A stretch of DNA of 64,000 nucleotides from Caldilineaceae bacterium. GTDB taxonomy: Bacteria; Chloroflexota; Anaerolineae; Caldilineales; Caldilineaceae. Within the stretch, counting starts at the first letter, position 1; each line of letters opens with the position of its first letter. The stretch covers positions 17,371 to 81,370 of the forward strand of contig JAPKMW010000043.1 in assembly GCA_026645575.1 (NCBI GenBank). Direction: 5' to 3'. The translations under genes were made by a program, and so were the position numbers. The notes under the pieces are model-generated. The model had not been told where the DNA came from. It saw only the letters and a program-made list of their open reading frames with translations, and ran no database searches. Below are positions 26,093 to 35,052 of the stretch, piece by piece.

Positions 26093-28432
26093 TTACCGTC
26101 GAATTAGCGGCAAATAGAGCGCGCCCTGTGGCGCGTCGCCGAGCCGTTTCGGCAGGGCGTGAATGCCCAGGCGATCCTGCGCATAGAGAACGATGCGATA
26201 GTCGCCGCTTTCCGTAAAGCCATTGACATAATTGAAACTGTAGCGCCCTTCATTGTTCGGGTCCGGTTCCAGCCGCACGGTCGGCACATTCAAATTGAGC
26301 GTTACCCCTTGCGGTTCAACGAAGCCGGGCGGGTAGATGGCGGCCCAGACCACCCCGACCTGCTCGGCCCCTTCTTTGACAGTGGCGCTCAACGTGCCAT
26401 TGGCGCCTTGACGATCCACGGTAAAGCTCTGGATCGTGGGACGCAGCGACCCAAAGAAACGGGTGACAAAACGGGTTTGCGCGACAGCGCCGTCACCACT
26501 GTTATAAACGGCGTCGCCATTGTCATCGAGTTGGGGAAATTGACTGACGCCGGTTGTCGCCACCGCGGCTTTGCCCTCTTCAAAACAGGCTTTGAGATCC
26601 TGGCTGTCGGCAATGCAGGAGAAGAAGGCATCGGAGAAGTAGGCGCCCTCGGCGGAGGCGTAGGCATTTTTGTTGTCACTGGTCGAAGTGATGATCACGC
26701 GCCCTGGCTTGACCAGACTGTTGGCATCGGCGCCGCCGGCGCGGGTGATAAAGCTGCCAGAGAGACAGGCTTCGATGACGACCGTGACTTGATCGACGCC
26801 GGTGTTCGTCTCCAAGGTGGTGAGCCAGCCGTTGAGATCCGCCGGGGTGATCGAACCGGTGGTGCAGCCATCCAAACAGAACTTGTCCTCAAAGCCATGA
26901 TCGATCATATAGACAAAGAGCGGCTTGCCCGGCCCGACCTTGTCGCTGGCCCAGGTCAATACGGCGTTTTGGAGCGCGGCAGCGGTGCTAGGAACCGCAT
27001 CGACATCATCGGTCAGTCCATCTTTGTCGGCGTCTTGTTGTGACGGCGCGATGTAGTAGATGGCATCTTCGCTAAAGCCGGCGGTTTTGAAGATGCGATA
27101 GGCGCGATTAGCAGCGTTGTAGATATTGCCCTGTAAGCCATTCGTCTCATTACGTCCGGCGACAATCAAGACGGCGCCCTGGGCATTGCCCTGGCGATTG
27201 ACGGTGAGGTTCAGTTGACTGGTGTTACCCTCGGTGTCAAAGGCATCCACTTTGATGGTGTTGGCGCCAATTGCCATTTGTAGATTTTCGACGCGGAAGT
27301 TGTCATTATTACCCGTGAGGCTATAGTCCCAACCATGGACATTGAGGGTTTGATTGAAGACGCGCACACGACTTAGGTTGTTGCCATTATCGGTGGCGAG
27401 GCCACTAAAGGTAAGCGCATTGCCGGTAATGGTGATCAGGCTGCTGCTGCTGGCGGGCGAGTCGAGGGAGAGAACCGGCGCGGTGGTATCCACTGGCGGC
27501 GCCAACAAACAGGGCGCTTCCCCCGATGGCGTGCTCTGGTTGCTGGAAAAGTCGATGGCGCGCACGCTGACATTGTAGCTCTGGCCGGTGGTCAAGCTGC
27601 TGATCTGGGCAAAGGTGGTCGCGCCGCCACTCACATCATCGACACCGGAGATATTGCCAGCATAGGTGACGCGATAGCCCTTGACATCCCGTTCGGCGTT
27701 GCGCTTCCACTGGACGCCCAGGGTGGTAGCATCGACCGCAATACAGCGGATGTTTTGTGGGGCCGTGGGGGGCATTGTATCGGCGGTCACGGAAACTTCG
27801 TAGGTCACGCCGTCGCCAAATTGGGCGGGATCAAATTGTTGCAACTGGAAGAAGTAGTCGCCGTTCTTAGTGGCATCCCACTCTAACACGACTTCTGAGC
27901 CAAAGGAGTTCTGCCCCTGACCGGCCAAGGTATCGTTACAAGCGTCGAAAAAGTTGATAACGGCATCAGATTGGGCGCTCAGATTGTTGACCTTGATGAT
28001 ATAGGTCTTGCCGGCTTGGGCGGTAAAACGCAGCCAGTCGCTATCGCCGCTATCATGGAAAGTGTGATTCTGCTTCGCGCTATCGGTGGCGATGGGGCGG
28101 GCGCGCACACAGACATCATCGTCTTCAAAGCTGTCGCCGCCGGGTTGGGGTGGCGGCGGGGTAGCCGTGGGCGTGGCATTGCCGGTTGGCGCGCTATCCA
28201 ACCCGGCTGGGAAGCCGGCCTGGATCGTAAAGTTGGCACTAGTCGCGGGGTTACCGGCCACGGCGCCGATCTCATCTTGAATGACAAAGTTGGCGGAAGT
28301 GCGCTGCCCGCCCCCGCTGCCGAGCGCCGTCCAGGACAACAAAAAGTTGGCCGATGACTGGGCCAGCACCAGGCTAACACAGAGAAGGCTGACGGCGACC
28401 GTGACGCCAAGCGTAAAGACGTTGCGTTTCAT
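26093..28432 (-). CDS. Secreted legumain/C13-like peptidase with PPC and FN3 domains
   Basis: ATG 28432, after TAGGAAC, gives 779 residues with a signal peptide ending near AQS (about residue 24). A short region with three TSANF-type repeats (28-75), a Thr-Pro linker, a PPC domain (about 100-217), a fibronectin-III domain (220-308) and an Ig-like segment (315-412) precede the C13-like domain (about 418-640). His512 lies in YMIDHGF and Cys556 in VIEACLSGSF. A calcium-binding-type loop, DADKDGLTDD (467-476), sits just before the active site and is lost in the paralogue. The end is LYLPLIRR. It lies 55 bases after the tail-fibre-like gene. Confidence 0.9.
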   Translation of the reverse strand: MKRNVFTLGVTVAVSLLCVSLVLAQSSANFLLSWTALGSGGGQRTSANFVIQDEIGAVAGNPATSANFTIQAGFPAGLDSAPTGNATPTATPPPPQPGGDSFEDDDVCVRARPIATDSAKQNHTFHDSGDSDWLRFTAQAGKTYIIKVNNLSAQSDAVINFFDACNDTLAGQGQNSFGSEVVLEWDATKNGDYFFQLQQFDPAQFGDGVTYEVSVTADTMPPTAPQNIRCIAVDATTLGVQWKRNAERDVKGYRVTYAGNISGVDDVSGGATTFAQISSLTTGQSYNVSVRAIDFSSNQSTPSGEAPCLLAPPVDTTAPVLSLDSPASSSSLITITGNALTFSGLATDNGNNLSRVRVFNQTLNVHGWDYSLTGNNDNFRVENLQMAIGANTIKVDAFDTEGNTSQLNLTVNRQGNAQGAVLIVAGRNETNGLQGNIYNAANRAYRIFKTAGFSEDAIYYIAPSQQDADKDGLTDDVDAVPSTAAALQNAVLTWASDKVGPGKPLFVYMIDHGFEDKFCLDGCTTGSITPADLNGWLTTLETNTGVDQVTVVIEACLSGSFITRAGGADANSLVKPGRVIITSTSDNKNAYASAEGAYFSDAFFSCIADSQDLKACFEEGKAAVATTGVSQFPQLDDNGDAVYNSGDGAVAQTRFVTRFFGSLRPTIQSFTVDRQGANGTLSATVKEGAEQVGVVWAAIYPPGFVEPQGVTLNLNVPTVRLEPDPNNEGRYSFNYVNGFTESGDYRIVLYAQDRLGIHALPKRLGDAPQGALYLPLIRR

Positions 28433-28487
28433 AACGTTCCTACAGATATTATGGCGGTATAGCACAACTTTTGGCATACCGCCCTTG

Positions 28488-29879
28488 TTATTGCGGCATG
28501 ACCAAGACAATGATGACGCCAACGCCCGCCTCGATTTCGCCCATTGCCTTTCCGATAATCGTCCCTGGGGTATAGAACGGGATGCCGTTGATCAAAACCG
28601 GAGTGGCCTTCATGGCATGGCCGGGCGTAGCCGCAGTCGTCAAGAGATCACCACGACGGATGGGACCATTTTCGGCGCTGACTTTGACCGGCACCCGACC
28701 AGCCAACGCCAGCGGCGAAGGCGAGTCCGCCTGGCCGATCAACAGCGCGGGGTCGGTCGAGATGACGCCAGCCACGGTCGGGTCATTGGCTTTGTAGGAT
28801 TTGATGACCCGCTCGTCATGCTCAGGGTCGATCACCACTACGTCTCCCGCCGTGACATCAGTAGCCGCCGGCATGTGTTCGGCAATGTCGTTGTAGCCGG
28901 CGCCGGCAAAGACTTTATCCGGTGTGTAAAACCCATAGGTGGCGCCGTCGGCGTAGACGCCGTGTGTGCTGCTGCTACGCGCCTCAACACCATAATTGGT
29001 CGTGCCGCTGCCAAAGGCCAGCGCCAGGAGGGCGGCTTTGCCGCCACTTTCGGCGCGCACGCCAAACTCATTGGTGCTGTGACCGTAAACGCCATCATCA
29101 TTGGTGCTGTAGCCAATGACGCCAAAAGCATTCAACGAACGCCCCAGAACACCGGCGGCTTTAGCAGGGGTGCTCACGCCGGCATCGGTGCCGGCCACGC
29201 CGTAGACGCCAGCTTTGGCGGCGCCGGTGGCGGCAGTGGTTCCCTGGATGCCGTTGCCGGCGCCATTTTGCGTAATGGTTAGAATGGTTCCGGCGTTGTT
29301 GCCGCTCATCGCGTCATGCTGGTGCGCGGCTGGGGCAAAGGCGGTTGCATCCTGTCCATCCAGCTTGTCAGCATTGCCCGCAGTGGCGGCGCTGTCGGCT
29401 GTTATAGCCGCCGCTGCGGATTGAGCGTAGATGGCATAGGCGACATGCCCAATCCGCTGGCGGGGCGTTGCTTCAGGGTCGCCACCCACGGTGACGCCGA
29501 GATAGAGATCCTGGCCAGTAAAGCTGCTCAACGGGAGCGGGGCAACGTCACCCAGAAGGGTGCTAAAGAGGCCTTTGTTCACCTGGACGCTTTTCGATTC
29601 GGTCCATAGAGGAGCGCCGCCGGTTGCGACCGGATAAAGATTAAAGGCCATCACATAGGCGCCATCCACTTTGGCTTGCCCGGTGATGGGGTCCAGTAGG
29701 CGCCCCTGATAGGCGATGACGGGCGGTAATGCGCTGTTCTCATTGTAGACAACGGTTGTTTGCTCCGCCGCCAGCGCACTGCTCCATGCGTCAGGCGCCG
29801 GTTGCAGCAGATAACCGCTGCCGACGACCAGGCCGAGCGCAATCAGGAGGCTGAGGCGAAATTTGGTTCGTTTTCCCAT
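28488..29879 (-). CDS. Secreted repeat protein with YQGRL domain and tail-fibre-like C-terminus
   Basis: This 463-residue protein has an N-terminal signal helix. Residues about 53-150 form a domain with YQGRLLDPITGQAKVDGAY, LWTESKSVQVNKGLFSTLLG and QDLYLGVTVG; it is shared with the neighbour at 29889. A central Gly/Ala-rich series of short repeats (GVYGVAG, GVLGRS, GVIGYS, GVYGHS, GVRAES) resembles beta-helical fibres. The C-terminal block AGDVVVIDPEHDERV resembles domains at the ends of phage and bacterial tail-fibre-like proteins. The gene is 9 bases downstream of its paralogue. Likely a surface fibre or a peptidase partner, by inference only. It lacks the LPL tail. Confidence 0.82.
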   Translation of the reverse strand: MGKRTKFRLSLLIALGLVVGSGYLLQPAPDAWSSALAAEQTTVVYNENSALPPVIAYQGRLLDPITGQAKVDGAYVMAFNLYPVATGGAPLWTESKSVQVNKGLFSTLLGDVAPLPLSSFTGQDLYLGVTVGGDPEATPRQRIGHVAYAIYAQSAAAAITADSAATAGNADKLDGQDATAFAPAAHQHDAMSGNNAGTILTITQNGAGNGIQGTTAATGAAKAGVYGVAGTDAGVSTPAKAAGVLGRSLNAFGVIGYSTNDDGVYGHSTNEFGVRAESGGKAALLALAFGSGTTNYGVEARSSSTHGVYADGATYGFYTPDKVFAGAGYNDIAEHMPAATDVTAGDVVVIDPEHDERVIKSYKANDPTVAGVISTDPALLIGQADSPSPLALAGRVPVKVSAENGPIRRGDLLTTAATPGHAMKATPVLINGIPFYTPGTIIGKAMGEIEAGVGVIIVLVMPQ

Positions 29880-29888
29880 ACATAACCT

Positions 29889-30836
29889 CTATTGGACAAA
29901 ATGATGGCGGATTAATTGGTAGCCGGAGGCTACGGTGCCAGTATTGTAGACCCGTAACCAATAGGTCACGGTGTTATTGGTGGACATCTCGGTTTCCACC
30001 TCCAGCCGCATCTTGGCGCTGACAACGGTCGGCTTCACCCGCCACACCACCAGTTGATCCGCAGAGTAACCAAAAGTAAACCAATACTCTTGACCACCGG
30101 CCGCCAACGGCGTGGTCTGGTTGACTTGGGTGCCGGTGGCAGATTTGTAAAAGCTGGATTGGTCATACCCGTCGAGCATATCGGCGTTCAGCCCTGAACC
30201 GGAGCCGCCATTGGCGCGCACAATGGTCATCACCTCATTGTCGCGCGTGATGGCATTGTCAATGTGTACCTCGGCTACGGTGCCGGCGTTGATCTGTTCG
30301 CCACTATGGGCATGGGTGGCCGGAGCAAAGGCGGTGGCGCTCTGGCCGTTCAGAGAATTGGCGCTCCCCGCCTTTTCGGCATACATGGCATAGGCGACGT
30401 GAGCCAGCCGCTGGCGGGGTGCGGCTTCGGGATCGGTGCCAATGGTAACGCCCAGGTAGAGATCCTGGCCGGTAAAGATCGTGTTATCGAGCGGCGTAGT
30501 GTCGCCAAGCAAGGTGTTGAACAGCCCTTTATTGACACTCACGCTTTTGGTCTCGGTCCACAAAGGGGCGCCGCCGGTGGCTGTGTTGTAGATCCGAAAG
30601 GTAAAGGCATAGGCGCCATCGGCTTTGGCTTGCCCATTGACTGGGTCAAGCAAACGCCCCTGATAGTGCAGGGCAGGGGTCGCCGCTACGGTTTCCAGAC
30701 GCGGGCTGATGGGGGGAACCAGAGGAGGCGCAGCCGCAGGATAGGCATTTGCTGTCGGTACAAACCAAATGATGACCAACGTCATCAAAATACCAATCAA
30801 TATTCCGCTACTTTGTTTCATCATGCCATAGATCAT
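29889..30836 (-). CDS. Secreted protein with YQGRL domain
   Basis: The start is ATG 30836, preceded by GGAG; a longer frame reaches 30869 without a ribosome site. After a signal helix, residues about 45-160 repeat the domain of the next gene (YQGRLLDPVNGQAKADGAY, LWTETKSVSVNKGLF, QDLYLGVTIG, RQRLAHVAYAMYA). A Leu-Asn-Gly hinge and an unrecognised 150-residue C-terminal part follow. This is the first gene of the seven-gene exported cluster, so the promoter is probably in the 743-base gap to its right. Function unknown. Confidence 0.82.
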   Translation of the reverse strand: MIYGMMKQSSGILIGILMTLVIIWFVPTANAYPAAAPPLVPPISPRLETVAATPALHYQGRLLDPVNGQAKADGAYAFTFRIYNTATGGAPLWTETKSVSVNKGLFNTLLGDTTPLDNTIFTGQDLYLGVTIGTDPEAAPRQRLAHVAYAMYAEKAGSANSLNGQSATAFAPATHAHSGEQINAGTVAEVHIDNAITRDNEVMTIVRANGGSGSGLNADMLDGYDQSSFYKSATGTQVNQTTPLAAGGQEYWFTFGYSADQLVVWRVKPTVVSAKMRLEVETEMSTNNTVTYWLRVYNTGTVASGYQLIRHHFVQ

Positions 30837-31579
30837 GCGCGGCTTCTCCTCAACTTTGCAATCGGGCATTTGTCGTACTTATTACGGCAAACTGCTCTCA
30901 TCACGTATGCCAGTAATGGATTATGCGTTATCGATTGTTCTTATTGGCTTTTGTTCATTCTTTTTTGCTAATGAATGCGTTTGCCGTAAGGATTTGTTTG
31001 GCATCAATCAAAATTCCATTCGGTCTCTTCTCGTCGTTGATCAGTTTTGATCAGGTTTGATCAGGTTTGAATTTGATCGGTTATGCAGCACAAACCATCC
31101 TACGGCGAGGTGATGAAAGAGCAATGGTTGTAGGTGGAACTTGAAGGGTGATACAAATAGTATACTGCACTCTTGCTGTTTTGTCTACGGTATTTTGATA
31201 AATTTTTTACCCAAAGTGGTTGGTTTTTCCTAGGAAAGATAACGATATACTTACGTAATAATGATAGGTGGCAAATGGCAGGGTCCTCAGTGTGTTTGCT
31301 ACTGCCACTTGCCACCTGCTACCGTTCCACCACTCTTCAATTTGCCCTAGCCACCTGACCAGGATTCGACCTGTCCACTTGGTGAGTCTATTTTCTGCCT
31401 CCGTGGCTGATGGCATGAACAATAATCTGTTTTAGAGTAGACGCAGGCTAATGTGAAGGTTATGAAGCGAAACTGGGGTAGTGATCCCGGTTTCGTATTG
31501 TTTCTACCGGTCAGAGTGGCAAGGCGCTGTCCCATCCATTGACCCGCTTTTTGCCGGCGAGCTGCAGGGAGGGCTGGTT
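30837..31579. other. Non-coding gap between divergent genes
   Basis: No convincing gene was found. The gap should hold promoters for the leftward exported-protein cluster and for the rightward kinase gene. It contains the TGATCAGGTT repeat at 31039-31080 and an imperfect inverted repeat (GGTGGCAAATGGCAG at 31265-31279 with CTGCCACTTGCCACC at about 31302-31316). It is AT-richer to the eye than the flanking genes. Confidence 0.6.
31039..31080. promoter_or_regulatory. Tandem TGATCAGGTT repeats, possible regulator site
   Basis: Three spaced copies of TGATCA(G)(G/T)TT with a fourth degenerate copy lie 200 bases upstream of the exported-protein cluster. TGATCA is itself palindromic and copies are 10-11 bases apart, about one helical turn, so a regulator could bind one face of the DNA. 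No regulator gene is in view. Confidence 0.45.
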
Positions 31580-32728
31580 GTGAAATTAGAGGTTGCACAG
31601 ATTGCCGCATATCTCACCCAACGTTTCCAGACCGAGGTGAAAGTGCTGCGCTTACGAAACCCCAACGACGCCGGCGCTCCCCAAGCGCCGTTGATGAATG
31701 GCGCAGCCCTTCTCAACGTGACTGAAGCGCCGGCGCTTAAAACCTTTGGCTATGGGGAGCCGATCCTGGTTGAATGTTTGATCAATGGCAAGCCGTCGCG
31801 CTTGGTGTTGCAAACGGCGGCGGCCAATTCCTTTGGTCATGATTGGCGCGCCGATCGCGCCGCCGAAATTCTGCTCAGTTATGACACCTACAATGCCCTG
31901 CCCCACCACACCCATGCTTTGGATATTGGTGTCATTACCAGCGATGACAAGCTAGTTTCATTGGCGGAGGGTGATGAGTTTTTTGTCTTAACGGATCATG
32001 TCAACGGTGAACCGTATGCTCGTGATCTGCTGCGTCTGCGTGACACGGGCGAGGCAACCGGCGTCGATCTACGACGCGCTCGCCAACTCGCGCTCTATCT
32101 GGCGGAGATCCATGCTGTCAAACATGATGCCCCCACCCTCTATGCCCGTCGGATTCGGGATACGGTCGGGAGCGGTGAGGGGATCATGGGGCTGGCTGAC
32201 AGCTACGCCGCCGACAATCCATTGGTCGAATGGTCGTGGTTGGAAGAATTTGAAAAGACTTGTGTCACCTGGCGCTGGCGCTTAAAGAATAAGACCCACC
32301 GGTTGGCCCAAGTGCATGGCGATTTTCATCCCTACAATGTCTACTTTGAACGTAACGGGGAGTTTCATGTCGTGGATCGGAGCCGGGGCGCTTGGGGTGA
32401 ACCAGCGGATGACGTGGCCTGTATGGCGATCAACTATCTCTTTTTCTCGTTGCAGCGGAGTAGTTGGCTGACGGCGCCCTTTGCCCAGTTATGGAACATC
32501 TTCTGGAACACCTATCTGACTGCCAGCAAAGACCATGAAATATTGACCGTTGTTCCTCCCTTCTTTGCCTGGCGCGCCCTCGTCCTGGCCAGCCCAACCT
32601 GGTATAACATCTCTGACACGGTGCGCTATACGCTCCTGGGGGCCGCCCGTGCCATGCTCCAAACCGAGATCTTCAACCCCGCTGACATGAATGCGTATTT
32701 GAGCGTGGGGGATGAGGCGGTTGGTTAG
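31580..32728 (+). CDS. Aminoglycoside-phosphotransferase-like kinase
   Basis: The GTG at 31580, 8 bases after GGGAGGG, gives about 382 residues; a longer open frame to 31481 lacks a ribosome site. The C-terminal lobe shows the APH catalytic loop VHGDFHPYNVYF (Asp and Asn present) followed by HVVDRSRG in the place of the metal-binding DFG-like Asp, then GEPADDVA. Related proteins phosphorylate small molecules such as antibiotics, choline or sugars, so resistance should not be assumed. It stands alone between a long upstream gap and the hairpin at 32757. Confidence 0.82.
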   Translation: MKLEVAQIAAYLTQRFQTEVKVLRLRNPNDAGAPQAPLMNGAALLNVTEAPALKTFGYGEPILVECLINGKPSRLVLQTAAANSFGHDWRADRAAEILLSYDTYNALPHHTHALDIGVITSDDKLVSLAEGDEFFVLTDHVNGEPYARDLLRLRDTGEATGVDLRRARQLALYLAEIHAVKHDAPTLYARRIRDTVGSGEGIMGLADSYAADNPLVEWSWLEEFEKTCVTWRWRLKNKTHRLAQVHGDFHPYNVYFERNGEFHVVDRSRGAWGEPADDVACMAINYLFFSLQRSSWLTAPFAQLWNIFWNTYLTASKDHEILTVVPPFFAWRALVLASPTWYNISDTVRYTLLGAARAMLQTEIFNPADMNAYLSVGDEAVG

Positions 32729-32756
32729 GGGCTGTAAAAATTTAATGCCATATACC

Positions 32757-32815
32757 GCTCTTTGCGAGTCCGTGACTCGCCCCAGCCGGTTTCGAGTCAC
32801 GGACTCGCAAAGAGC
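32757..32815. terminator. Perfect 23-base-arm hairpin, GCGAGTC...GACTCGC family
   Basis: Arms GCTCTTTGCGAGTCCGTGAC plus three more bases pair exactly across a 13-base loop. It lies between convergent genes (kinase and pdxA), so it may stop both transcripts. It belongs to the same family as the elements at 7589, 26006 and 55141. Confidence 0.8.
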
Positions 32816-32820
32816 GAGGT

Positions 32821-33825
<1,005 letters not shown>

Positions 33826-33933
33826 TAATCTATCCTACAAGTATGGCAACTTTTGACAGAAATGCAAGCAATGCCGATAATGGTAGTCAAAACGACAAGT
33901 TTTTTTACAAAATCCCCTCTGGAAAGGGGAAGG

Positions 33934-34530
33934 ATGTCAGAGCAGCAAAGCGAATTGAGTGAAACACGCAGACAAGCAGTTATGTTGGCTCGCCAACGGT
34001 TGGCCGCACAACCGCTCTTTCTCGACACAGAAACAACCGGTGTCCGTTCCACCGCCGAAATCATTGAAATTTCCCTGATCGACCATACCGGTGAAATCCT
34101 GCTGGATTCGCTGGTACGTCCGCGCCAGCCGATTCCGTCTGCCGCCACGCTAGTGCATGGGATTAACGACACAATGGTGGCGACAGCGCCCACCTGGCCC
34201 GAACTCTGGCCACAGGTTCAAGCCATCCTGGCCGAACGCGCCATCGGCATTTACAATGTCGATTTCGACCTGCGCCTGCTCAAGCAGACCCATCAACAAT
34301 ATGGACTGCTCTGGCCCGATCCCACCTTTACGCCCTTCTGCATCATGCAGATTTACGCCCAGTTCTATGGCGAGTGGGACATCCACCGCAACACCTGGCG
34401 CTGGCAGAGCCTGGAAAAAGCCGGCCACCGCTTCAACATTCCCCTACGTAACAGCCACCGCGCCAAAGATGATGCCCTCCTGGCGCGGGCGGTGTTGCAG
34501 GAGATTGCGAAAACAGAAGCGCATGGCTAG
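33934..34530 (+). CDS. DEDDh 3'-5' exonuclease (DnaQ-like)
   Basis: Starting at ATG 33934 after AAAGGGGA, about 198 residues contain the exonuclease motifs. Exo I is FLDTETTG, Exo II is IGIYNVDFDLRLL, and Exo III is HRAKDDALLA (His and Asp), with TLVHGIND between. It could be a stand-alone proofreading or nucleic-acid-processing exonuclease such as an RNase T or epsilon-like enzyme. The block FCIMQIYAQFYGEWD is not one I recognise from epsilon itself. It is divergent from pdxA, separated by about 108 bases. Confidence 0.88.
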   Translation: MSEQQSELSETRRQAVMLARQRLAAQPLFLDTETTGVRSTAEIIEISLIDHTGEILLDSLVRPRQPIPSAATLVHGINDTMVATAPTWPELWPQVQAILAERAIGIYNVDFDLRLLKQTHQQYGLLWPDPTFTPFCIMQIYAQFYGEWDIHRNTWRWQSLEKAGHRFNIPLRNSHRAKDDALLARAVLQEIAKTEAHG

Positions 34531-34563
34531 ATAGTGGGTGGACGCAAATTAGTTCTTGCTAAT

Positions 34564-35007
34564 TTACTGCCCCCACAATATGCGGTCAATCTTTCCGTTG
34601 ATAGCATCGACATCAATGATTAAGTCACCGCCGCGCCGGTCTAAATAATCTTTGGCGCCATAGTTCACGCGCCAGAACATCATTCCATCTTGTATATATT
34701 GGGTCATTGTGATGAGGCTGTTCAACGTATCAACGCCTAATTCCTTAGCTCGTTTGTTCGCCACAGCCATCACATTGGCTGTTGACATCGCAACTGCGTC
34801 TTTGTAGACATCTGCTATTAGTGTCAATGCCATGATCTGTACACCCGTTACCCACCGTAAGATTTCGATCTGCCCATTAGCATTGCGCAAGATAAAGCCG
34901 CCTTCTTCATGTCCACCGGAAACACCTGGTTGTGAATCAAGCCAAGCGGCACTCATCGCTGCAATAACAACCTGTTCTCGCAACAACTCTGTATAATCTG
35001 ACGCCAT
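34564..35007 (-). CDS. Uncharacterised small protein with HEEGGFIL motif
   Basis: I do not recognise this 147-residue protein. It has no signal peptide or membrane helix. An N-terminal half carries SQPGVSGGHEEGGFILRNAN followed by EILRW, and a C-terminal half ends in a Trp. The invariant-looking His-Glu-Glu-Gly-Gly-Phe could be a catalytic or metal site, and resembles, loosely, conserved blocks in small toxin or effector-like domains. It is convergent with the exonuclease gene and 45 bases downstream of the LarA-like gene, in the same direction. Coding is supported by the ribosome site, codon pattern and gapless fit between neighbours. Confidence 0.7.
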   Translation of the reverse strand: MASDYTELLREQVVIAAMSAAWLDSQPGVSGGHEEGGFILRNANGQIEILRWVTGVQIMALTLIADVYKDAVAMSTANVMAVANKRAKELGVDTLNSLITMTQYIQDGMMFWRVNYGAKDYLDRRGGDLIIDVDAINGKIDRILWGQ

Positions 35008-35052
35008 ATGCCCAACCCTTTATCATGGGAGCAAAAGATAAGCTAGGTTTGC

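Noticed and set aside
28488..30836. Prophage or phage-tail-like island, suggested by tail-fibre-like repeats
   Set aside because: No capsid, terminase, portal, sheath or integrase genes are present; both proteins have secretion signals.
31580..32728. Antibiotic resistance role for the APH-like kinase
   Set aside because: The APH fold is shared by many small-molecule kinases, and nothing nearby points to resistance or transfer.
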